Shown one piece after another: positions 1-5,107 of a stretch of 9,184 nt of DNA. A program made the position numbers and the translations under genes. The DNA comes from JAPUDQ01 sp039916485. GTDB taxonomy: Bacteria > Patescibacteriota > Saccharimonadia > Saccharimonadales > Saccharimonadaceae. The stretch spans positions 1-9,184 of the forward strand of contig JBDSLH010000015.1 of assembly GCA_039916485.1 (NCBI GenBank), given 5' to 3'. How positions within the stretch are numbered: position 1 is the first letter of the stretch; every line of letters begins with the position of its first letter. The notes beneath the pieces were generated by a model that was given only the letters and a program-made list of their open reading frames with translations, ran no database searches and was not told where the DNA came from.

Positions 1-1
1 G

Positions 2-904
2 TTTAGCTATTTACAACCAAAAGAATTCAAACAACTGCAAAAAGACCGGCGAGCACGTCTAGGTAAAAGTCACCGCAAACTTGAGAAAGTACGGAGTGAT
101 GTAGACAATAAATTAACGGAAGAAAAAATCCCTCATGCAATGGATGGACGTATTAAAAGTGTCTACAGCTTGTACAAAAAACTCAAAAAGATTCCAGACA
201 TAGATGAAATATATGACATTATTGCGCTGAGAATTATCGTCGAAGATACCACGTCATGCTACTTAGCACTTGGTGTACTGCACGGTACATTTCCTCCAAT
301 GGTTAACAGGATTAAAGATTACATTGCGCAGCCAAAACCAAACGGGTATCAAAGTCTTCACACGACAGTAATGACAGACAGTGGACAGATTGTTGAGTTT
401 CAGATACGTACTCGTACGATGCACGACTATGCAGAGCGCGGGCTAGCAGCGAGTTTCCATTACAATGAACAAAAATTCACCGATGCCTATCGTAAAGGTG
501 AGATTGCAGCCATGCCTGCTGATCTTCGATGGATAACGGACCTCCAGCATGTTGCTGCTCAGCTCTACGAGGGTAAAGAAGTCGACGTTGAAAAGTTAAA
601 AGTAGATCTGTTCGGAGATCGTATATTCGTCTATTCGCCTAAAGGTGACATATATGATTTACCTGACGGCTCGTACCCACTCGATTTTGCATATCGAGTT
701 CATAGCGATATAGGGCAACATGCCGCTGGCTTTATTATCAATGGGAAAATGGAACCGTTTACCTACCATCTCAAGTATGGAGATGTTATTGAAGTTATCA
801 CCAAGCGCGGCGCAAAACCAAAACCTCGATGGCATGAAACCATATTTACCGTCCATGCTCGTACCAAGATACGCGCACAGATCAATAAATTAAAATCTAA
901 TTAG
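2..904 (+). CDS. relA: RelA/SpoT-family (p)ppGpp synthetase, 5'-truncated by the window edge
   Basis: Alarmone synthetase that transfers pyrophosphate from ATP to GDP/GTP in the stringent response; cytosolic. The frame is open to the left edge, so 300 C-terminal residues are present and any HD hydrolase domain lies outside; whether it is bifunctional (Rel/SpoT-like) cannot be decided. Numbering from the first full codon, the synthetase domain covers about 30-155: GRIKSVYS (49-56), YDIIALR with likely metal ligand D72, the G-loop PNGYQSLHTT with guanine-stacking Y116, and VEFQIRT with catalytic E132. All key residues look intact. A TGS domain follows (about 203-267). The protein stops at 300, just after the short stretch (RWHETIF...ARTKIRAQ) that begins the helical region of long RSH proteins, so the helical, zinc-finger/CC and ACT/RRM regulatory domains are absent. 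An ATG at 140 lies inside the synthetase domain and is not the start. Its end overlaps the convergent pyrophosphatase gene by 8 bp. The stop is TAG. Confidence 0.95.
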   Translation, partial: FSYLQPKEFKQLQKDRRARLGKSHRKLEKVRSDVDNKLTEEKIPHAMDGRIKSVYSLYKKLKKIPDIDEIYDIIALRIIVEDTTSCYLALGVLHGTFPPMVNRIKDYIAQPKPNGYQSLHTTVMTDSGQIVEFQIRTRTMHDYAERGLAASFHYNEQKFTDAYRKGEIAAMPADLRWITDLQHVAAQLYEGKEVDVEKLKVDLFGDRIFVYSPKGDIYDLPDGSYPLDFAYRVHSDIGQHAAGFIINGKMEPFTYHLKYGDVIEVITKRGAKPKPRWHETIFTVHARTKIRAQINKLKSN

Positions 905-1427
905 CCTTATATCGCTCGATACACGCTTCGATAATTCGTACAGCTTCATCACCGTCACCCCAGCCTAACACTTTGGTTGAGCCTGGTTTTTTTAGATCTT
1001 TGTAGTGCGTAAAGTGATGCTCGATCTGGTCTTTCCATTTTGAGCCCAGATCATCAAGTGTCTGTAAAAGATCACCTGTGTGCCTGTCGTCCGCTGGACG
1101 CACAACGATCTTATCGTCGACTTCTCCATCATCTTCAAACCTCATGACACCAAGTATTTTTGCCTCCAGCCATATTCCAGTAGGCAACGATTCGCTACAT
1201 ACAATGAGTGTATCAAGCTCGTCACCATCCTCATCTAGCGTTTGGGGAATAAATCCATAGTTTACCGGCTTTGCAAAAATAAATGGCTCGACTCGATCGA
1301 GTACGAATGCTGCACGAGTACGATCCCACTCAACCTTTAGTGTTGATCCTTGTGGAATCTCAACAACCGTATTGACGACACCGTTTTTGATATCGCCTGG
1401 CGTTAATACTTTATTAAAATCAGGCAT
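897..1427 (-). CDS. ppa: soluble inorganic pyrophosphatase (family I)
   Basis: Hydrolyses pyrophosphate to two phosphates with Mg2+, pulling forward tRNA charging, nucleic-acid and nucleotide synthesis; cytosolic. The 176-residue product has the length typical of bacterial family I enzymes (E. coli also about 176). Active-site residues align throughout: E23, K31/E33 (LKVEWD), R45, Y57 (NYG), the acidic signature D67-G-D69-E-L-D72, D99, D104/K106 (EVDDK), and Y142/K143 (HYKD). The signature's last position is Thr, where a small or hydrophobic residue is usual. The start at MPDF is chosen because GAAAGGA (1434-1440) is a well-spaced Shine-Dalgarno for it; in-frame starts further upstream have no such site and would extend into the divergent pld promoter. 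The stop is TAG. Convergent with relA (8-bp overlap), divergent from the PLD-like gene. Confidence 0.96.
   Translation of the reverse strand: MPDFNKVLTPGDIKNGVVNTVVEIPQGSTLKVEWDRTRAAFVLDRVEPFIFAKPVNYGFIPQTLDEDGDELDTLIVCSESLPTGIWLEAKILGVMRFEDDGEVDDKIVVRPADDRHTGDLLQTLDDLGSKWKDQIEHHFTHYKDLKKPGSTKVLGWGDGDEAVRIIEACIERYKAN
960..993 (+). terminator. possible intrinsic terminator for relA, inside the opposing ppa gene
   Basis: An imperfect hairpin (CCAG at 960-963 pairing with CTGG at 983-986, plus two inner pairs beyond a mismatch) is followed by seven T residues (987-993). It sits about 55 bp past the relA stop, where a rho-independent terminator for the + strand transcript would be expected. The stem is short, and the T-run also encodes a Lys-Lys pair on the other strand, so this may be chance. 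Confidence 0.25.
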
Positions 1428-1493
1428 CTTGTATCCTTTCATTATCTCTTTGTACCAGTGTATCAGATGTACAGGAAGGCGTATAATACACCT
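1428..1493. promoter_or_regulatory. divergent ppa / pld promoter region with ppa ribosome binding site
   Basis: These 66 bp separate two divergent genes and must hold both promoters. For ppa (minus strand), the RBS AAAGGA lies at 1434-1439, 6 nt before ATG. A weak extended -10 candidate, TG-A-TACACT (minus strand, hexamer 1457-1462), would give a leader of roughly 23 nt including that RBS. I see no good -35 for it. The + strand element is listed separately. Confidence 0.5.
1482..1487 (+). promoter_or_regulatory. consensus -10 hexamer TATAAT placed for leaderless pld transcription
   Basis: A perfect TATAAT ends 6 bp before the preferred ATG at 1494, so transcription would begin at or next to the A of the start codon. 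No convincing TTGACA-like -35 is seen at 16-18 bp. The purine-rich AGGAAGG at 1473-1479 lies 14 nt from the ATG, too far for a normal Shine-Dalgarno, and upstream of the predicted transcript start. Confidence 0.55.
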
Positions 1494-2471
1494 ATGGTCC
1501 AACTTGTAACAACACAAGCATATTCACAACGTGTCATTAGGGCTATACAAAATTCTCGAACACGAGTTTATGTAATCTCACTCATAATCCAACAGGATAA
1601 TGATCCCCAAGCGATCATCACCGCACTGGCAAGTGCGTCTGAACGAGGTGTCGATGTTCATGTCATCGGAGATTACTCTACACACGTCTATATGAATGGT
1701 CATTTAAATCCTTACTACGGATATCGTCAGCAAGTACGAAATGCAAGAGAGCTCGCTAATAGATTACGATCTCATGGAGTTAATTTTACTTGGATCGGTA
1801 GCAAGAGTCCGTTTTTATTTGCTGGACGTACCCATGGGAAATGGATTATTGCCGACAACACTGTTTTTTCATTCGGTGGTATAAATTTGCATGCCAGCTT
1901 TACCGATGATATCGATTATCAAATAGAAATACAAAATGCTGAACTTGCAGATAAATTATCTAGTGAGCATCTATCAATCATCGACAAGAACTACCTGGAT
2001 GCAGTACGGCTCAGTTGCTCATTTACTACTCAGTACGGGCAAGTACTCGTGGATGGGGGCATACCTTTTGACTCCATGATTTATAGACATGCAATTATGC
2101 TTGCATCCACGGCGCAGCATATCCTAATGGTGACTCAATATTGTCCTACAGGAAAACTAGCAAAGCTAGTAAGCCAGACTGATCATGATGTTTATTTTAA
2201 TGATCCTACAACATCAGATTTATTCACAAATCTACTCATAAAAGCCGGTAAAAGCTTAACCGGCATCCATAATTCATACACCAAACAACCATACATCCAT
2301 GCAAAGTTTATGATTGTCACTCATGCTGATGGTACAAAAACAGCCATTACCGGCTCGCACAACTTTATATCCTACGGCGGCATTCTTGGGACTCGCGAAA
2401 TTGCTTTACAGACTACAAATCCAGATATTATTGATCAACTTGAACTATACTATAAAAAATACATTGCATAA
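1494..2471 (+). CDS. PLD-superfamily protein, cardiolipin-synthase-like
   Basis: A two-repeat phospholipase D fold protein of 325 residues. Such enzymes hydrolyse or transfer phosphodiesters (phospholipids in PLD and cardiolipin synthase, DNA in Nuc-type enzymes). The first HKD motif is complete: H114-G-K116-(4)-D121 followed by GGIN. The second is H269-A-K271-(4)-T276 with the downstream GSHN (287-290); its Asp is replaced by Thr. Both catalytic His-Lys pairs remain, so activity is plausible. There is no signal peptide or transmembrane helix, unlike typical cardiolipin synthases (about 480 aa, two N-terminal helices), so a soluble or peripheral role is likely and the substrate is unknown. 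I chose ATG 1494 over in-frame GTG 1458 and ATG 1467 because the conserved fold starts at VQLVTTQ and the TATAAT at 1482 would make the mRNA begin there. The stop is TAA; gdpd begins 27 bp later. Confidence 0.85.
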   Translation: MVQLVTTQAYSQRVIRAIQNSRTRVYVISLIIQQDNDPQAIITALASASERGVDVHVIGDYSTHVYMNGHLNPYYGYRQQVRNARELANRLRSHGVNFTWIGSKSPFLFAGRTHGKWIIADNTVFSFGGINLHASFTDDIDYQIEIQNAELADKLSSEHLSIIDKNYLDAVRLSCSFTTQYGQVLVDGGIPFDSMIYRHAIMLASTAQHILMVTQYCPTGKLAKLVSQTDHDVYFNDPTTSDLFTNLLIKAGKSLTGIHNSYTKQPYIHAKFMIVTHADGTKTAITGSHNFISYGGILGTREIALQTTNPDIIDQLELYYKKYIA

Positions 2472-2491
2472 CCTGGCTAAAGAAATATACT
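2464..2491 (+). promoter_or_regulatory. candidate promoter for leaderless gdpd transcription
   Basis: TATACT (2486-2491) matches the -10 consensus in five of six positions and ends 7 bp before the ATG at 2499. TTGCAT (2464-2469), 16 bp upstream and overlapping the end of the PLD gene, is a weak -35 candidate. No Shine-Dalgarno precedes the ATG, as expected if the transcript starts at the start codon. Confidence 0.45.
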
Positions 2492-2498
2492 TAGACTT

Positions 2499-3176
2499 AT
2501 GTTGATAATTGGACACCGCGGCGCAGCCGGAGAAAAACCAGAAAATACACTTGCGAGCATAAAGGCAGGACGCGAGGCAGGTGCCGACATTATTGAGTTT
2601 GATATTCACCTTACTAAAGATAAGATACCCGTACTGTCTCATGACAATTCTCTTGAGCGTACTCATGGGCTAACCGGAAAAATTAAAGACCTCAGCCTAA
2701 AAGAGCTAAAAAATCGTACAGCAGGTACGAAAAAACCAATATGTACGCTAGAAGAGGTATTCATAGACAGCTTAGGAAAAGTACTACTGAACATAGAACT
2801 CAAAGATAAGCATAGTGGTGTTGCTGTTTTGGATTTATTACGAAAGCCTGAGTTTAAAATGAACGCACACTTAGTACTCATATCATCATTTTCAGTTCGT
2901 GAGCTCATACGAGTCAGAAATCTTAACAGCAAAGTAAATCTGGCGTTACTGATGCATCTCAACCCGTTTTTGTTCTTGGCATGGGAGAAAAAACTTCACC
3001 TCAGCGCAGTCGGCTTCCATCGTCTACACGTCAACAAACTTGCTGTTGAAGCAGCACATCAGTTAGATATGTTCGTGTATGTCTATACTGTAAATCGAAA
3101 AGGTGCATTGGTGCATCTAAAGGCTAAAAATGTTGATGGTGTGGTCACCGACTACCCTTCTAAACTTATAGTGTAG
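2499..3176 (+). CDS. glycerophosphodiester phosphodiesterase (GDPD family)
   Basis: Hydrolyses glycerophosphodiesters (deacylated phospholipids) to sn-glycerol 3-phosphate and an alcohol. At 225 residues it matches the short bacterial UgpQ-type enzymes. The family core is clear: IIGHRGA with H6 and R7, PENT (14-17), IEFDIHLTKD with metal ligands E33 and D35, LSHD with second catalytic His H48, and LNIELK with E100/K102. The C-terminal barrel ends in the typical VYTVN and GVVTDYP motifs. There is no signal peptide, so it acts in the cytosol, presumably on imported or endogenous glycerophosphodiesters. It follows the PLD-like gene by 27 bp on the same strand; both act on phosphodiester bonds, which suggests phospholipid turnover or salvage (inference). 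The start has no Shine-Dalgarno. Its TAG end overlaps the convergent trxB end by 11 bp. Confidence 0.94.
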   Translation: MLIIGHRGAAGEKPENTLASIKAGREAGADIIEFDIHLTKDKIPVLSHDNSLERTHGLTGKIKDLSLKELKNRTAGTKKPICTLEEVFIDSLGKVLLNIELKDKHSGVAVLDLLRKPEFKMNAHLVLISSFSVRELIRVRNLNSKVNLALLMHLNPFLFLAWEKKLHLSAVGFHRLHVNKLAVEAAHQLDMFVYVYTVNRKGALVHLKAKNVDGVVTDYPSKLIV

Positions 3177-4134
3177 CTGCTATCTTCGCTCTTTCCTGGT
3201 CCTCGAGGTACTCCCGAATCTTGAGAGCAGCTGTTGCTCCCTCACCGACCGCAGAAGCGATCTGTGCTGTTGCTCCGCTGCGCACGTCGCCACTAGCAAA
3301 AACGCCTGGGATATTTGTTTGCAAATTGCGATCTGTTACAACGAGGCCTATGTCGTCTAGCTCAATCGTGGTTCCCTTAAGGAATTCAGTGTTAGGCTTA
3401 AGTCCTACAAATACAAAGATACCATCAACTTTAAATTCGACTGGTTTGCCATCTTTGGTAGCTTTCACTCCGTCAGGATTCTTACCATCGGTCGAAATTA
3501 TTTCGTCGGTGGTAGTATTGGTATGTACAGTAATCTTGCCTTCATCTACCGCCTTTTGTAGCTCATGCTGAAGTACATCACTTGCACGCAGTGATGAACG
3601 GACCAACAGATCGATATGTGTTGTAAATCGCGTTAAGAATAAAGCTTCTTGTACTGCAGAATTACCGCCGCCGATAACAGCCAGTGTCTTCCCACGATAA
3701 AACGCACCGTCACAGGTCGCACAATAGTGTACTCCTCGACCATAATATTCTGCTTCACCAGGTACACCAATTTTTTTGTAGTCGCTTCCTGTGGCAATTA
3801 AAACTGCTTTGGCTTTGAGTGTCCCATCGAGGACGGTTTCAACTTCTTTGTGATCACCTTTATCAACTATTGTTGTCACCTCTCCATAGCGTATATCAGC
3901 ACCGAATCGTTTTGCTTGAGCTTCAAGCTCTTCAGCTAACTTCATGCCTTCAATACCTTTACTAAAACCTGGATAATTGTCCACCCAGTCAGTAATTGCT
4001 GCGAGGCCACCGACAACTGCTTTTTCTACCAGCACTGTATCAATATCTTCACGGGTAGTATAGACAGCCGCACATAACGCACTCGGACCTGCACCGATCA
4101 TAATCACATCATGGAGAGTAGTGTCAGGTTCCAT
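3166..4134 (-). CDS. trxB: thioredoxin reductase-like flavoprotein
   Basis: FAD enzyme that passes electrons from a nicotinamide cofactor through a redox-active disulfide to a small dithiol protein; cytosolic. The 322-residue product has the low-molecular-weight TrxR layout: N-terminal FAD GxGxxG-type motif (GAGPSA, 14-19), central pyridine-nucleotide domain with the CATC disulfide (C138, C141) and Rossmann motif GGGNSA (155-160), and the C-terminal FAD-binding motif FASGDVR (279-285). The segment that normally reads HRRxxxR and binds the NADPH 2'-phosphate is VRSSLR (178-183), one residue shorter and lacking His and one Arg, so cofactor preference may differ. The start at MEPDTT is chosen because its ATG shares the A of the TAA stop of the redoxin gene (TAATG), a sign of translational coupling. 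A start 36 bp further upstream would overlap that gene needlessly. The stop is TAA; convergent with gdpd. Confidence 0.94.
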   Translation of the reverse strand: MEPDTTLHDVIMIGAGPSALCAAVYTTREDIDTVLVEKAVVGGLAAITDWVDNYPGFSKGIEGMKLAEELEAQAKRFGADIRYGEVTTIVDKGDHKEVETVLDGTLKAKAVLIATGSDYKKIGVPGEAEYYGRGVHYCATCDGAFYRGKTLAVIGGGNSAVQEALFLTRFTTHIDLLVRSSLRASDVLQHELQKAVDEGKITVHTNTTTDEIISTDGKNPDGVKATKDGKPVEFKVDGIFVFVGLKPNTEFLKGTTIELDDIGLVVTDRNLQTNIPGVFASGDVRSGATAQIASAVGEGATAALKIREYLEDQERAKIAATL

Positions 4135-4385
4135 TAGGCAACGGCCGCCATCAACGCACCCGGGTTCCAACCTATACTTGCTACTTGTTCGTCACCACTT
4201 TCATCAGTCACTGTCACGACAGGGACCGTACGAGCACCACTTTTAGCTATAATTGCTGCCTCTGCTGCTGGATCCTCATCAATATTGATGACTTCATATG
4301 ACTTACCCTTCAAATCGAGTAACCTTTTTACTTGGACACAGTAAGCACACGTAGTTCGCGTATAAATAGTGATTTGTTTTGACAT
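4134..4385 (-). CDS. glutaredoxin / NrdH-like redoxin
   Basis: An 83-residue thioredoxin-fold dithiol protein. The active site is C13-A-Y-C16 near the end of strand one, and the cis-proline is in TVP (P55). The C-terminal GWNPGAL (72-78) resembles the W-x-G-F-x-P end of NrdH redoxins more than the glutathione-binding GG-D motif of classical glutaredoxins. NrdH proteins donate electrons to ribonucleotide reductase and are reduced by thioredoxin reductase, not glutathione. Overlap of this gene's stop with the trxB start fits that pairing. Mycoredoxin-like function is an alternative. The ATG at 4385 has a good RBS (GAGGG, 6 nt spacing) and a strong promoter upstream. The stop is TAA. No signal peptide: cytosolic. 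Confidence 0.88.
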   Translation of the reverse strand: MSKQITIYTRTTCAYCVQVKRLLDLKGKSYEVINIDEDPAAEAAIIAKSGARTVPVVTVTDESGDEQVASIGWNPGALMAAVA

Positions 4386-4417
4386 GATTACCCTCGGTTA
4401 TTATTTTCTTATTACCC

Positions 4418-4445
4418 ATTATATAGTGTTCATAAGCACAATCAA
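4418..4445 (-). promoter_or_regulatory. promoter of the redoxin-trxB operon
   Basis: On the minus strand a consensus TATAAT (4418-4423) lies 16 bp downstream of TTGATT (4440-4445, four of six matches to TTGACA). Transcription would start near 4411, leaving a leader of about 25 nt that contains the GAGGG ribosome binding site (about 4392-4396). This is the best-formed promoter in the window and lies in the 83-bp gap after the FKBP gene. Confidence 0.65.
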
Positions 4446-4461
4446 GACGCTATATATTGTG
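4437..4461. repeat. inverted repeat CACAAT-N13-ATTGTG over the redoxin -35 region
   Basis: Six-base perfect arms (4437-4442 and 4456-4461) flank 13 bp; the left arm overlaps the -35 hexamer of the redoxin promoter. It could be an operator for a dimeric regulator. On the + strand the right arm is followed by six T residues (4462-4467), so it also looks like a terminator for + strand antisense transcription, though no + strand gene lies nearby. Six-base arms in AT-rich DNA can occur by chance. Confidence 0.3.
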
Positions 4462-4468
4462 TTTTTTA

Positions 4469-5068
4469 CTATTGCTTGACGTATTTGCCGATAACACGCA
4501 CCGCAAAGACGAGGTCTGCATTTGCAGGAATATCTCCACCTTCAGGAGGACTTGCTGCATAGGCTTTATCGCTTGGAATATAGATTTTACGCTCACCACC
4601 AACCTTTATCCCGACGAGGCCCTCAGCGAAGCCAGGTACAAAGCCGGTAGTACGTGATCGGTATGGCACACCTTCTGCGTAGTTGTCGCCGCCTTGAAAT
4701 GCTTTGGCATCCACGGCCAGCACACCATGATACAAAAGCTCAACACAATCACCAGCGGCAACTGCTTCGCCTTCGCCCACCGTGACATCTTCAGTACGAA
4801 GCTCTGGTACATCGGCAACAGCTGCGATTTCAGGCGCTGTTGGTGCAGGACTTATCTTTTTTTCCTCGACTGGTCCGGCTGGGCAAGCTTCTTGTTCCTT
4901 TTGGAACTCCGCGAGCTGACGCTCATAGTCTTTTTGTTCTGTCGTTTGTACAGGTGTACTGCTACTTGGCAGCATAAATACAAAAAATGATCCTAGTGTA
5001 CCCACCGCCATGACAATGGCAATAACCCAAATAGTCATACGTTGCGCTTTTGATGTAGACGCGGCCAT
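4469..5068 (-). CDS. membrane-anchored FKBP-type peptidyl-prolyl cis-trans isomerase
   Basis: A 199-residue protein with an N-terminal signal anchor (hydrophobic 12-33, preceded by K7 and R10), a polar Glu/Gln/Lys-rich linker with coiled-coil character (44-60), a Pro/Ala/Glu-rich spacer (63-88), and one FKBP domain (about 90-199). The FKBP domain should face outside the membrane and assist folding of exported proteins. Seen family features: VELLYHGVL (Y113), the AF pair (F124), FVPGFAEGLVGIKVGGER, IPSDKAY (Y170), and IPANADLVFAV (F188). Compared with human FKBP12, D37 corresponds to Q125 and W59 to F147, so isomerase activity may be reduced and a chaperone role is possible. Cys62 and Cys108 are the only cysteines. 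The ATG has a strong Shine-Dalgarno, GGAGGGG (5073-5079). The stop is TAG. It lies 34 bp after the ABC gene, on the same strand. Confidence 0.9.
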   Translation of the reverse strand: MAASTSKAQRMTIWVIAIVMAVGTLGSFFVFMLPSSSTPVQTTEQKDYERQLAEFQKEQEACPAGPVEEKKISPAPTAPEIAAVADVPELRTEDVTVGEGEAVAAGDCVELLYHGVLAVDAKAFQGGDNYAEGVPYRSRTTGFVPGFAEGLVGIKVGGERKIYIPSDKAYAASPPEGGDIPANADLVFAVRVIGKYVKQ

Positions 5069-5072
5069 ATTT

Positions 5073-5107
5073 CCCCTCCAATGATTTGATTTCTGTACCT
5101 AATTATA
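5073..5107 (-). promoter_or_regulatory. promoter -10 and Shine-Dalgarno for the FKBP gene
   Basis: On the minus strand a perfect TATAAT (5102-5107) overlaps the last codons and stop of the ABC gene and stands 33 bp before the FKBP ATG, giving a leader of roughly 27 nt with GGAGGGG at 5073-5079, 4 nt from the ATG. The -35 region is weak (TTAAAG at 5124-5129, 16 bp spacing). The FKBP gene may therefore be transcribed both from here and by read-through from pheT-ABC. Confidence 0.5.

Noticed and set aside
1458..1493. GTG (1458) or ATG (1467) as start of the PLD-like gene
   Set aside because: These would place the consensus TATAAT inside the coding region and add residues outside the conserved fold; neither has a Shine-Dalgarno.
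2663..2962. 99-codon open frame on the - strand opposite gdpd
   Set aside because: gdpd motifs are clear in the + frame; the reverse frame is Ser/Phe-rich with no motifs.
3136..3149. Small palindrome near the trxB/gdpd ends as a trxB terminator
   Set aside because: Only four base pairs in the stem, with the T-run several bases away on the minus strand, and it encodes the conserved GVVTD motif of GDPD; not credible as a terminator.
3175..3232. Inverted repeat AGCTGCT / AGCAGCT after gdpd
   Set aside because: The 44-bp loop is long, no T-run follows, and one arm codes for Ala/Ala in trxB; likely chance.
3221..3571. 116-codon open frame on the + strand opposite trxB
   Set aside because: It lies wholly within the well-supported trxB gene, has a low-complexity Ser/Val/Pro-rich translation typical of an antisense shadow, and no ribosome binding site that I can see.
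4135..4170. Upstream start of trxB giving 12 extra residues
   Set aside because: It would overlap the redoxin gene by 37 bp, and the extra residues have no place in the TrxR fold; the TAATG junction gives a natural start.
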